This document shows, piece by piece, positions 26,736 through 35,351 of a stretch of 64,000 nt of DNA. The number at the start of each line of letters is the position of its first letter. Position 1 is the first letter of the stretch. The notes beneath the pieces were generated by a model. The model searched no databases. It saw only the letters and a list, made by a program, of their open reading frames with translations, and was not told where the DNA came from. This DNA comes from Chelatococcus sp. HY11 (lineage in GTDB: Bacteria; Pseudomonadota; Alphaproteobacteria; Rhizobiales; Beijerinckiaceae), in the NCBI RefSeq assembly GCF_018398335.1, contig NZ_JAHBRX010000001.1, forward strand, positions 2,720,001 to 2,784,000. Direction: 5' to 3'. The position numbers and the translations under genes were made by a program.

Positions 26736-27707
26736 TCATGCGTCCGCCCTGTCTTTCAGGCGTGGATCGAGCACGTCGCGCAAGGCATCCCCCAGAAGGT
26801 TGAGCGCGAGCACGGTCAAGGTGACGGCAAGACCGGGAATAAGAGTGATCCACGGCGCCTCGCGGATATAGGCCCGGCCGTCGGCGATGATATTGCCCCA
26901 GCTCGGCGTAGGCGGCGGCGTGCCGACGCCGAGGAAGCTGAGCACCGCTTCGGCGAGCACGGCATAGGCAAAGATGAAGCTGAGCTGCACGATCAACGGC
27001 GCGAAGCTGTTGGGGAGGACGTGGCGCAGCAGCACGACCAAGGGCCTCACGCCCGAGGATACGGCCGCTTCGACATAGCTCATCTCCCGCACCACCAGAA
27101 CGGACGCCCTGACGATCCGCGCGGTGCTCGGAACATAGATCGCCGAAAGGGCCAGCACCACATTGAGGTCGGAAGGCCCCAAGGCCGCAGCGATCGCGAT
27201 CGCCAGCATGATTGAGGGAAAGGCCATCAGGGCGTCCATGCACCGCATGATGATGCCGTCGAAGGCCCGGAAGTAGCCGGCGCAGGCGCCGACGATCGTT
27301 CCGAGCACGCCGGAGACGATCATCACCCAGAAGCCGATGCGTAGGGACACGCGCGCGCCCATCACGAGGCGACTGTAGAGATCGCGTCCGAGATGATCCG
27401 TGCCGAACCAGTACTGTCCGCTGAACGGCGGCTGGAAGCGGAACCGCATCTGGATGCGCAGCGGATCATGGGTGATGAGCCACCCCGCCATGATCGCGAC
27501 CAGGGTCATGAACGCGACGATCGTAAAGCCAAAGACGAAGCTGCGATGCGCCAGCAACTGCCGGAAGACCCGGGAACGCCAGAAGCGCTTCCGGGGTTCC
27601 GGAGATGAGACCTCATGAGACGAGACTTCATGAGACGAGACTTGCGTTTGCGAGGCCACAGCGGGAGAAAGAGCGGCGGCCTCGGTCAGGCTTACATTCT
27701 CATGCAA
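26736..27707 (-). CDS. peptide-type ABC transporter permease (DppC-like)
   Basis: About 323 residues with an N-terminal soluble tail of around 50 residues and then DppC landmarks: YWFGTDHLGRDLYSRLVMGAR, RHVLPNSFAPLIV and GVGTPPPTPSWGNII. The frame is open to 27812 inside the binding-protein gene. A TTG at 27707 that overlaps the upstream stop, with a GGGGCG stretch before it, is the most plausible start. The tail includes a 15-bp direct repeat giving a doubled SSHEV motif, which is unusual for a permease. Confidence 0.8.
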   Translation of the reverse strand: MHENVSLTEAAALSPAVASQTQVSSHEVSSHEVSSPEPRKRFWRSRVFRQLLAHRSFVFGFTIVAFMTLVAIMAGWLITHDPLRIQMRFRFQPPFSGQYWFGTDHLGRDLYSRLVMGARVSLRIGFWVMIVSGVLGTIVGACAGYFRAFDGIIMRCMDALMAFPSIMLAIAIAAALGPSDLNVVLALSAIYVPSTARIVRASVLVVREMSYVEAAVSSGVRPLVVLLRHVLPNSFAPLIVQLSFIFAYAVLAEAVLSFLGVGTPPPTPSWGNIIADGRAYIREAPWITLIPGLAVTLTVLALNLLGDALRDVLDPRLKDRADA

Positions 27708-29259
27708 AGCTGACGCCCCAGAGGCGCGTGGTGCGGAACGGCGTGAAGCCAACGACCTTGTTGCTGCGTACCTGGGTCTGGCCGATATCGCCCAGCTTGA
27801 TCGACAGAACATTGTCGAGGATATGCTGCTGCGCCTTGTACCAAGCTTCCTTGCGTTCCTCGGCGGTCGGCTTCAGCTGCATATCGGCGACCATCTGCGC
27901 CAGGACGGGATCTTCTGCGTTATTTGACGACGTCTTGCCACCGAGATCGCCGATCGACAGCACGGGGTCGCCCAGCCAGGGTCCGGTGCCGAACTGGCCG
28001 GGGTTGAGCGACCAACCGGTCTTCTTCGCGCGCAATGCAACGACCGCAGGCCAGTCCATGGTTTCGATCTGGGTCTTGATGCCGATCGATTTCAACAGCT
28101 CGGAAATGATGAGCGCGGTGTTGGAGTGCCAGGGAAAGGTGCTGGCGCTGATGATCTGGATGACTTCATCCTTATAGCCTGCGTCGGCAACCAGCTTCTT
28201 GGCCTGTTCGGCGTTCTTCGCATTATAGAGCGGCGCCTTGATGCCCTCGGGATAGAGCGGATAGCCGGGATATTGCAGATAGGGATTGAGGCGATAATTG
28301 CCGTCGCTGGCGCCAGCCAGGATTTCGTCCATATCGAGGATGGATGCGATCGCCTGCCGGAACGGCAACTTGTCCATCGGCGGAACGGCCATGTTCAGGG
28401 TCAGATTCTGCATGGCCGTCGGCATGCGGTTGATGACCGTGAGCGCCTTGTTGTTCTTGAGACCGGGCACCGCGTGTTCCGGCACGAGGTCAGCGAGGTG
28501 GATCTCGCCCGTCTCTATGGCCGCGACCATGGCCGAAGGCTCGGCGATGATGCGGAACGTAAGCGTATCGAACAGCGCGTCCTTGCGCCCGCCGTAGCCG
28601 CTCGGGCCGGGATAGCGCGTATCAAGCGCGTAGTCGTCGAAACGCGCCAGCTTCACGTGGCTGTCGGCCTTGTTCTCGACGAGCTTGTACGGACCTGTGC
28701 CGATGAAGCTGGTCTTGCCCGGATCCTTGTCACCGTCTTCAGCCGGCAGGATCGCCACCAGCACTTCCGGCTGACTGAAGTTGTTCAGGAAAAGCGGCTG
28801 CGGCGCCTTGAGCTTGATCGCCACCGTGCCGGGATCGACAATGCTAACCTCGGCGATCTGGTCGAGATAGCGCCGGCGCAAGCTCATGCGCTGGTAGCGC
28901 TCGATGGACGCCTTGACGTCCGTCGCCGTCATCTCCTTGCCGTTGTGAAACTTGACGCCCTTGCGCAGCTTGAAGGTGTAGGTCAGCCCGTCGGGAGAGA
29001 TCTCCCAGGATTCCGCGAGACCCGCCGACGGCTGCAGCTTCTCGTCGCGCGTTACCAGTGCTTCGTAGAGATGCAGGTTGATGATCCGCCCGACATCGTC
29101 CGTGGTTCCCATGATATCGAGCGACGGAATCGGGCTGCCGATGCCGACGATGATGTCACCGCCCTTCTTTCCGGCGGTTTGCGCGAAAGCCTTGCGGTTC
29201 GCCAATATGAGCGCCGTCGCCGGGGCGCCCGCAATCAATCCTCTGCGTGAAATCAACAT
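27700..29259 (-). CDS. peptide-type ABC transporter substrate-binding protein (SBP family 5)
   Basis: 519-residue periplasmic protein. The N-terminus SRRGLIAGAPATAL followed by AFAQTA looks like a Tat-type or mixed signal peptide, unlike the Sec signal of the other family-5 protein in this window. Family landmarks are PSLDIMGTTDDVGRIINLHL, LTYTFKLRKGVKFHNGKEM and GTGPYKLVE. It is followed in the same direction by the two permeases and preceded (98 nt) by a deacetylase gene. The inferred cargo is the N-acyl compound handled by the upstream enzymes. Confidence 0.88.
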   Translation of the reverse strand: MLISRRGLIAGAPATALILANRKAFAQTAGKKGGDIIVGIGSPIPSLDIMGTTDDVGRIINLHLYEALVTRDEKLQPSAGLAESWEISPDGLTYTFKLRKGVKFHNGKEMTATDVKASIERYQRMSLRRRYLDQIAEVSIVDPGTVAIKLKAPQPLFLNNFSQPEVLVAILPAEDGDKDPGKTSFIGTGPYKLVENKADSHVKLARFDDYALDTRYPGPSGYGGRKDALFDTLTFRIIAEPSAMVAAIETGEIHLADLVPEHAVPGLKNNKALTVINRMPTAMQNLTLNMAVPPMDKLPFRQAIASILDMDEILAGASDGNYRLNPYLQYPGYPLYPEGIKAPLYNAKNAEQAKKLVADAGYKDEVIQIISASTFPWHSNTALIISELLKSIGIKTQIETMDWPAVVALRAKKTGWSLNPGQFGTGPWLGDPVLSIGDLGGKTSSNNAEDPVLAQMVADMQLKPTAEERKEAWYKAQQHILDNVLSIKLGDIGQTQVRSNKVVGFTPFRTTRLWGVSFA

Positions 29260-29357
29260 GGTTCCGCGATCCCCTCTTGTTTATATTTGAACCTGATTGA
29301 CTTGCTCTTTTCAGTCTCCACACGATTCTGTGCTTGGTGCACTCCGCGCGGCGACCG

Positions 29358-30512
29358 CTAGGCCGCAACCGCCCCATCATGCCACCACTGGCCGGCGATG
29401 ATGGTGCCGCGCGGCACGAAACGCCGGTCGGCCTGCAGTGATCCGCCGATGCTGTCCTTGAAAACTACCGCGCCCTTGCGAACTTCGAGAAGCGTCGCGT
29501 CGCCGATAGCTCCCGGCCGCAGCGTGCCGAGATCGGGCCGCCGGCATACCGCCGCCGGCGCCTCAGTGGCGGCGCGGATCACCTCGACCAGCGGCATCCC
29601 AAGCACGAGGAACTTCGACATGGTCGCGAGCACGTCATAGGCCGGCCCATCGATGCATTTGAGATGGACATCGCTGGAAATCACATCCGGCGCGAGGCCG
29701 GATTCCAGCATGACACGGGCCACATCGAAGCCGAACGAGCCGGATCCATGCCCGACGTCCATGATGACGCCGCGCTCCTTGGCGGCAATCATGCAATCCC
29801 GCAGCTGCCCGCGGCTGGTCAGGGGCGAGTTTTCCTTAGGGGTGCAGTAGTGGGTCAGCACGTCGCCGGGTCTGAGCGGATCGACGATATCCTCGATGCG
29901 AGGCGGCATGCCCGCGCCGATGTGAACCATGACCGGCAGGTTGCCCGCGAGTTCCGCCGCACGCAGCGCCATATGCAACGGAATGGCGCCAAGCGCCCCC
30001 GTCGTCGAGGCCCCGACGCGGATCTTCACGCCCACGACATGCTCGGCATGGGCCTTGGCGGCCTGGACGCAGAGCGGAATATCCAGAAAGCGTAAATCCT
30101 CGGCCTCGCCGACGTGAACACCGTCACCGACGAAGATGCCGACCAGGCTGAGGTTGATGAAAGCCAGTATCCGCACGGGTGAGCGCACCGCGACATGGTC
30201 GACGAACCCGCGAATATTACCCGCGCCGGCGCTGCCGGCATCGACTGCCGTCGTCATGCCGGAGGCGCGGGAGACACGCTCGGCCTCGACACCGAGAAAG
30301 GTCGCACCCCAATAGACATGGGTGTGAAGATCGATCAATCCGGGCACGACATAGAGGCCGCCGGCGTCGCGCACCTCCCTTGCCGATGCATCGCTGATCG
30401 AGGGCGCGACTGCCGCGACGCGACCGTCGGCGAAGGCGACATCATGGGGACCATCGAGCCCCTGGGCGGGGTCTATGACATGGCCATTCTTTATCAGGAG
30501 ATCATAAGCCAT
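29358..30512 (-). CDS. metal-dependent amidohydrolase/deacetylase (Atu3266/EF_0837 type)
   Basis: 384-residue TIM-barrel amidohydrolase. All expected metal and catalytic residues are visible: His63 and His65 (DLHTH), Lys163 as probable carboxylated lysine (GVKIRVG), His197, His221 (THYCT) and Asp281 (SSDVHLK). Members of this clade remove acyl groups from small N- or O-acyl compounds. In many genomes they sit next to a SelA-like PLP enzyme, as here (31 nt apart). Proposed role: deacylation of an imported N-acyl amino-sugar acid or similar compound. The exact substrate is not predictable from sequence. Confidence 0.85.
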   Translation of the reverse strand: MAYDLLIKNGHVIDPAQGLDGPHDVAFADGRVAAVAPSISDASAREVRDAGGLYVVPGLIDLHTHVYWGATFLGVEAERVSRASGMTTAVDAGSAGAGNIRGFVDHVAVRSPVRILAFINLSLVGIFVGDGVHVGEAEDLRFLDIPLCVQAAKAHAEHVVGVKIRVGASTTGALGAIPLHMALRAAELAGNLPVMVHIGAGMPPRIEDIVDPLRPGDVLTHYCTPKENSPLTSRGQLRDCMIAAKERGVIMDVGHGSGSFGFDVARVMLESGLAPDVISSDVHLKCIDGPAYDVLATMSKFLVLGMPLVEVIRAATEAPAAVCRRPDLGTLRPGAIGDATLLEVRKGAVVFKDSIGGSLQADRRFVPRGTIIAGQWWHDGAVAA

Positions 30513-30542
30513 ATAGAACTCCGCGAGGTCAGGCTCTATGGT

Positions 30543-31763
30543 TCAGGCGGTATTAGCCGAAATCTTCTGGGGCGAGCGGGCGGGCCAAGCCTCGAGGGCA
30601 CGGCGCGCGACGTCCCCCTTCGAGGGAACAGGCGATGCGGCGCTCGCTTCGGTCGCCTTGGCGAGAAGGCCGCGGACCTTGTCCGTGATCAGCCGAAGCT
30701 CGGCATCATCGATCCGGCGGACGTCGAAAAGAAGATAGCCACGGTCGGCATGGAGCGAGCGCAGCACCACCTTGACATCGCCCGCGGCGAGCGCCTCGCC
30801 GAGCTGATGGGCGTTCAGCCCCGCCACCGCTGGATCCACATGCAGCATGAGCCGCTCGAAAGGGTTGCCCGGCGGGTCGGGCTGGCGCTCGAGACGCAAT
30901 CCAGGAATGCCGGCCAGCAGAGTCTCGGCCTGCGCCAGCCGCTCCTCCTCACCACGCTTGATCGCCGCGCGATCGACGGCCTGCCATTGCGCGAGCGCCG
31001 CCATCGCCCCGGCGATGCTTTCCTTGCCCGCCTTCATGACCCGACCAACGCCGCGGTCCTGATAGTAGCAGGCGCGGATGAAGGCCTCCTCGCCGGCGAT
31101 GATGCCGGCGGTCGTTCCAGCGGCAGCCTTCTGCGCGCTGAAGATCACGGCCGTTGCGCCGGCGGCGATCATCGCGGGCCAGTCATATTCCGCCGCGGCA
31201 TCGACGATGACCGGAACGCCATGCTTCCGGCAAATCGCGCAGAAGGTAGCGAGATCGATCATGCCGCTCTGCACGGTGTGATGGGAAATGACATAGAGAG
31301 CGGCGGCAACCTCGCCATTGAGCGCCGCTTCCAGCTGAAAGACCGCGCAGGACGTCGCCGTCCCGATCTCAATGACCTCGGCGCCGGCGATCCTGACCAT
31401 CTGGCTGACCGGCGCGCCGAAATTGACCTCGTGGCCCTTCTGCAGGACCACGCGCTTCTTCATGCCGGCGGTGTCCGGCAGCTGCTCGACCTTCGCGAGA
31501 TCCTGGCCGGTCATGGCCGCGGCCACGCAGATGGAGATGCCCGCCGCGGAGCAGCCCGTGACGATGCCGGCCTCCGCGCCGGTAACGGCGGCGATCGTCT
31601 CGCTGGCCGCGCGCTGCAGGTCCGCGATCTCCACCCAGCTCGGCAGGATATCGCAAACGGCCTCGACCACCGCCGGCGAACACCGGCTCGCACCGTGAAC
31701 GGTCTCGGTGCCCGATGCGTTGATGACACGACGCAGCCCGTGCTGCTGGAAAAAGGCCGACAT
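30543..31763 (-). CDS. SelA-like PLP-dependent enzyme (DgaE-type ammonia-lyase family)
   Basis: 406-residue fold-type I PLP enzyme related to selenocysteine synthase but belonging to the catabolic SelA-like group. Lys212 in FSAQKAAAG is the expected PLP lysine and Asp188 in VIVDAAAE binds the cofactor ring. No selB/selD or tRNA-Sec is nearby, arguing against selenium metabolism. A characterised relative, DgaE, removes ammonia from D-glucosaminate 6-phosphate. Position between a DapA-like gene and a deacetylase supports a similar beta-elimination step. It has an extra Ala/Pro-rich C-terminal tail of about 30 residues. Confidence 0.82.
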   Translation of the reverse strand: MSAFFQQHGLRRVINASGTETVHGASRCSPAVVEAVCDILPSWVEIADLQRAASETIAAVTGAEAGIVTGCSAAGISICVAAAMTGQDLAKVEQLPDTAGMKKRVVLQKGHEVNFGAPVSQMVRIAGAEVIEIGTATSCAVFQLEAALNGEVAAALYVISHHTVQSGMIDLATFCAICRKHGVPVIVDAAAEYDWPAMIAAGATAVIFSAQKAAAGTTAGIIAGEEAFIRACYYQDRGVGRVMKAGKESIAGAMAALAQWQAVDRAAIKRGEEERLAQAETLLAGIPGLRLERQPDPPGNPFERLMLHVDPAVAGLNAHQLGEALAAGDVKVVLRSLHADRGYLLFDVRRIDDAELRLITDKVRGLLAKATEASAASPVPSKGDVARRALEAWPARSPQKISANTA

Positions 31764-31777
31764 ATTGATGATCCCGC

Positions 31778-32710
31778 TCAGGCTGCCATGGCAGCGACAT
31801 CATGATTGGCGAGAGCGCGCGCTGCCGTGGTGACCTCGGCCCGCTCCATCTCGTTGAGATTACTCTGCAAGGGCGCGATCGGCCCCATATCGGCCACACC
31901 CGCGAGCGTCACAGCATCATGGATGGTACGCGCCGGGCCAAAGGCGTCCCGACAATCCTCGAGCGGCATGAAAAGCTGCCGAATGGCCTCGGCCGTGGCG
32001 CGATCATCAGCCTTGAGCGCCGCCAGCAGCGCGCTGGACAGACGTGGAGCGACCGCCACCGAGCCAGAGGTGAAGCTCGTCAGACCAAAGGCCTCGAAAT
32101 GGGTGATGACCGGACGCTCGCCGATGCCGCTGATGATGCGGCGGGGATCGACGGCCTCCAGGAGCGCGCGCAGAAAATCGTCCTCCGCGGGATCCCGGCG
32201 CACCACCGCGTATTTCACCCAGCCGACCACACCGTCGTCCACAAGGCGGCGCAGGTCGGAGGGCTCGATGCAGCGATCATGCTTGGCATACATGAGCACC
32301 GGGGTGCCGATCTTGTCTGACAAGTAGCGCAGCGACGTGGCAAGCCCGGCGGAGGTGTAGCTGCCGGCATAGGCGGGAAGCGCCATCGCGGTCGGGAATT
32401 TGAGGTCCCGCACGACGGGCGCCTGATCGATCATGCGGCCGAAATCCGGGCCGACCGCCGGAATGATCCATGTGTCCGGAGAAACGGCGTCCGTCAGAAA
32501 GGCGAGAGTTTCGGCGTAGGCGCTGACGGGAAGGTTGTAAAAATTGGCGTTGCCGCCATACATCAGCGTCGAGACCCCGCCACGCTCAAGATATTTGATC
32601 AAGGCGGCATTGGCGGGCTTCGCCAAGGTCAGCGCAGGCGTTTGGGCCAGAGGAGGAACGGCGATAACGGACTGCGCGAGATCGTGAAAGGTAACCGCAC
32701 CAACCTTCAT
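31778..32710 (-). CDS. DapA-family aldolase/lyase (dihydrodipicolinate synthase-like)
   Basis: 310-residue TIM-barrel enzyme that should form a Schiff base through Lys166 (GWVKYAVV). The tyrosine region is LMYAKHD, at the position of the usual YNxP. The GGxxE-like loop after strand 2 is altered (MYGGNANFYNL), so it is unlikely to be true DapA. Given the neighbours, a 2-keto-3-deoxy acid aldolase role is plausible. ATG 32710 is preferred over 32722 because GGGGAG lies 5 nt upstream. First gene of the operon that ends at 25700. Confidence 0.78.
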   Translation of the reverse strand: MKVGAVTFHDLAQSVIAVPPLAQTPALTLAKPANAALIKYLERGGVSTLMYGGNANFYNLPVSAYAETLAFLTDAVSPDTWIIPAVGPDFGRMIDQAPVVRDLKFPTAMALPAYAGSYTSAGLATSLRYLSDKIGTPVLMYAKHDRCIEPSDLRRLVDDGVVGWVKYAVVRRDPAEDDFLRALLEAVDPRRIISGIGERPVITHFEAFGLTSFTSGSVAVAPRLSSALLAALKADDRATAEAIRQLFMPLEDCRDAFGPARTIHDAVTLAGVADMGPIAPLQSNLNEMERAEVTTAARALANHDVAAMAA

Positions 32711-32725
32711 GCCGCTCCCCACTTG

Positions 32726-32748
32726 TATAAATGTCAGATATATTTATA
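32726..32748. promoter_or_regulatory. GntR operator candidate between divergent genes
   Basis: Perfect inverted repeat TATAAAT-N9-ATTTATA in the 84-bp spacer between the DapA-like operon and the GntR gene. It lies 16 nt upstream of the operon start codon, where repressor binding would block transcription or initiation. Confidence 0.55.
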
Positions 32749-32794
32749 GCTTGGATGACCCTCGAGTCAAGCGACCGGAGTATCATCGGAACCC

Positions 32795-33547
32795 ATGGCG
32801 AAACAGATGCCGGATGATGGAGCAGAGATGAGCGGCAGCGTTGCGAAATATCGGCCCGCCCAGCGTTTGCGGCTGGGAGACCAGCTTTATGAGCAGATCC
32901 TCCAGCGCATCGTGTCCGGCGAGTATGCCGAAGGGGCGCGCCTGCCCTCAGAGAATCAGTTGTCTGACGTCTTTGGCGTCTCCCGTTCCATCGTGCGCGA
33001 AGCATTGTCCCGGCTTCAGGTCGATGGGCTGGTCGCGGCCCGGCAAGGCTCCGGCACCTATGTCCAGCGCCGGCCGAATTCAGAGTTCTTTGACTACGCG
33101 CCCAAGGGCGCGGTCGCGGACGTCCTGCGCTTCTTCGAACTGCGGATCGCCATCGAGGGCGAGGCCGCCTATCACGCCGCGCAACGCCGCACCGAGGCGG
33201 ATCTCGCGCATATCCTGTCGATCAACCAAAGGCTCGAAGCCATCATCGGCGCGCGCGAGGTTGGCAGCGAAATCGACATCGAACTCCATGAGGCGATTGC
33301 TGAAGCGGCCCACAACGAACTCTTCGTCGCAACCCTGCGCAATCTTCGGCCCCTGTTCGACGCCGGCCTGAAAATGACCCGCGGCCTCTCGCTGAAGAAG
33401 CGGCCGGAGCGCCACCGCCTCGTCCAGGACGAGCACGACGCGATCATCTCGGCCCTCGTCGAAGGCAATGCCGACCGAGCACGGACCGCCATGCGCCATC
33501 ACATCGACAATGCCCGGACGCGGCTTGTTTCCGATACCGAGCCATAG
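32795..33547 (+). CDS. GntR-family (FadR/FCD type) transcriptional regulator
   Basis: 250-residue regulator with an N-terminal GntR winged helix (LPSENQLSDVFGVSRSIVREAL, then GLVAARQGSGTYV) and a C-terminal all-helical FCD ligand domain. The FCD domain carries the metal/ligand-type histidines in ELHEAI, QDEHDAI and MRHHID. It is divergent from the catabolic operon 32710-25700 and is its likely repressor, sensing an acid intermediate. A second ATG at 32828 is possible. Confidence 0.9.
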   Translation: MAKQMPDDGAEMSGSVAKYRPAQRLRLGDQLYEQILQRIVSGEYAEGARLPSENQLSDVFGVSRSIVREALSRLQVDGLVAARQGSGTYVQRRPNSEFFDYAPKGAVADVLRFFELRIAIEGEAAYHAAQRRTEADLAHILSINQRLEAIIGAREVGSEIDIELHEAIAEAAHNELFVATLRNLRPLFDAGLKMTRGLSLKKRPERHRLVQDEHDAIISALVEGNADRARTAMRHHIDNARTRLVSDTEP

Positions 33548-33573
33548 ACTCAATCGACATTCAGCGTTCTCAG

Positions 33574-33719
33574 CGTCATGGCCGGGTTTGTCCCGGCCAT
33601 CCCGATGAATTGAGGCACCTTTCCAGTCGGGATCACAGGAACTCGGCGATTGCCGAGTTCCCTATCAAGAGCCGAAATCGGGTAAACTCGACTTTGGGGA
33701 CAAGCCCGGTGATGACAAT
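33574..33719. repeat. REPIN-like element: two inverted REP palindromes
   Basis: A 9-bp perfect stem ATGGCCGGG/CCCGGCCAT (33578-33600) resembles rhizobial REP sequences. About 100 bp on, 33697-33717 is a 17-of-20 match to its reverse complement. Between them is a 10-bp perfect hairpin (33638-33647 with 33652-33661). A further 6-bp hairpin lies at 33794-33807. The region is otherwise non-coding between the GntR and M81 gene ends and may also terminate transcription. Confidence 0.7.
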
Positions 33720-33839
33720 GGTATCTCTTGGGACATCCTTGAATGTCGATTGGTCCTAGGGCCAGGTCCGCATTCCTCCAATCATCGTGGGGCGGGCCTA
33801 AAGGCCCGAGCCCCGGAATGACCGCGCCCTTGAACGCCC

Positions 33840-35339
33840 TCACGCGTCGCGCGTGAAAGGAAAATGCGTCCGTGGCACGCGCCGGAACGGCAGGCTGGCG
33901 AAGTCGTAAGCCGCCGGCCCCGGCACATCCACATCGATCATGGTCGGGAAGACGCTGGTGAAAGCCGCGCGGAACTGGTTTTTCGCCTTGATGGCGAGAA
34001 TACCGATACGGCTGAGGTCAATGCCGTGAAGATCAAAGAAGCTCGGATCCGTCACTGTCAGACAGGTTTCGGTGACGATGACCTGGATGCCCTCGATTTC
34101 CAGCACGGCGGTCTGGCCATAGTCGAAGGCAAGGCCGTTGCAGAACGGCCCGGTATTGACGATCCGCCCGTCCGTCAGGCGCGTCACCCGCGCCCGCGCG
34201 GTGACCGGAGCTCCGAAATCAGGCGTCAGCCGGCCGCCCAGCGCGACCTCGATCTCTCCCCCGATGCCGACCTCGGCCGCCTTGGCAACGGTCTCCGGGT
34301 CCCAGAAGAAGGCCATCACCGTCGGCACGTCAGGGCGGGCATCGAGCACGGCGCGGAGCAGGCCGGGCGTGTCCGCGTTGGCGCCGGCGCCGGGATAATC
34401 CGCGGAATCGATCACGGCGACAGGGCCCTGGCCCTGCCTGGCGATGCCAAGCGCGCGTGCCATGCCGCCGGGCGCCGTCGGCATCGCGATGAACAGGCGA
34501 TCACGGATCCGCCGGAGCTCACCGAGCGTGGCACTGATCGCCCGCTCCGCTGACGTGCTGTCCCCATCGGCATAGGCCACGACGGAGGCGCCGGCATGCG
34601 GACGATCGCCGTAGGCATAACCCTGGTAGATCGTCAGATCGAGGAGGCCGGCGCCCTCCGCAAGCCCCCTGGCGAAGGCCGCGGCTTCGGCCATCGGACC
34701 GTCAGTCGTGCGCGCATTGATGCTCGGCAGGAGCGCGTTCATCGGCCGCACCACGCCGACCGGATGAATTGTGCCGGCTACGCGCTTCAAAAGCAGGGAC
34801 AGACATTTCTGCGCCGTCTCGGCCATGTCCGTATGCGGGTGGCATTTGTAGCCCACGACGATATCGCACAGGTCGATCTGCGGCTGCGTGATATTGGCGT
34901 GGAGGTCATAGGACGCCCCGAGCGGGGTATCGCCGATGACCTCGCGCACGCGGATGAGGAGGTCGTGGTCGGCATGGTCAATACCCTCGACCTGCATCGC
35001 GCCGTGCTGGCCGAGATAGACCGCGTCCCAACGGCCGGATCCGTCGGGCGGGCCCTCCGCGAGCCCTGCCAGCAGCTCCGCGAGAAGTTCCTCATAGGTG
35101 TCCCGCGTGACTTCGCCGGAAGGCGTGGCGAAGGTACAGCGCAGATAGGTGGGCTGCCACTCCGGACGGACCTCGAAAAAGGCGACAGCCCCGCCGATCT
35201 CGGTGTTGGTGCCGCGATAGAAGGACACCGCCTCCTCGCCTTTCGCCCATTCGAAATTCTTGAAATCCCGCAGTGTCGCCTTGATGCTCGCGAAACTGTT
35301 TCCTTCGTGCCCCAAACGAGCAATGGCGATATTGGGCAT
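33840..35339 (-). CDS. M81-family (MlrC-like) metallohydrolase
   Basis: 499-residue protein of the MlrC/DUF1485 type, whose founder opens linear microcystin fragments; most members have unknown substrates. Metal-site signatures are visible: the SYDLHANIT motif (Asp-x-His) and GYKCHPHTD. PTAPGGMARALG and IDSADYPGAGANADT belong to the second domain. It is probably co-transcribed with the upstream enolase-superfamily gene (12-nt gap). Such proteins often accompany peptide or amide uptake in rhizobia; no transporter is adjacent in this operon. Confidence 0.85.
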   Translation of the reverse strand: MPNIAIARLGHEGNSFASIKATLRDFKNFEWAKGEEAVSFYRGTNTEIGGAVAFFEVRPEWQPTYLRCTFATPSGEVTRDTYEELLAELLAGLAEGPPDGSGRWDAVYLGQHGAMQVEGIDHADHDLLIRVREVIGDTPLGASYDLHANITQPQIDLCDIVVGYKCHPHTDMAETAQKCLSLLLKRVAGTIHPVGVVRPMNALLPSINARTTDGPMAEAAAFARGLAEGAGLLDLTIYQGYAYGDRPHAGASVVAYADGDSTSAERAISATLGELRRIRDRLFIAMPTAPGGMARALGIARQGQGPVAVIDSADYPGAGANADTPGLLRAVLDARPDVPTVMAFFWDPETVAKAAEVGIGGEIEVALGGRLTPDFGAPVTARARVTRLTDGRIVNTGPFCNGLAFDYGQTAVLEIEGIQVIVTETCLTVTDPSFFDLHGIDLSRIGILAIKAKNQFRAAFTSVFPTMIDVDVPGPAAYDFASLPFRRVPRTHFPFTRDA

Positions 35340-35351
35340 GTCCGCAAATCC

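Noticed and set aside
30543..31763. Selenocysteine synthase (SelA) role
   Set aside because: No selB, selD or tRNA-Sec context; family position and neighbours fit the catabolic SelA-like group.
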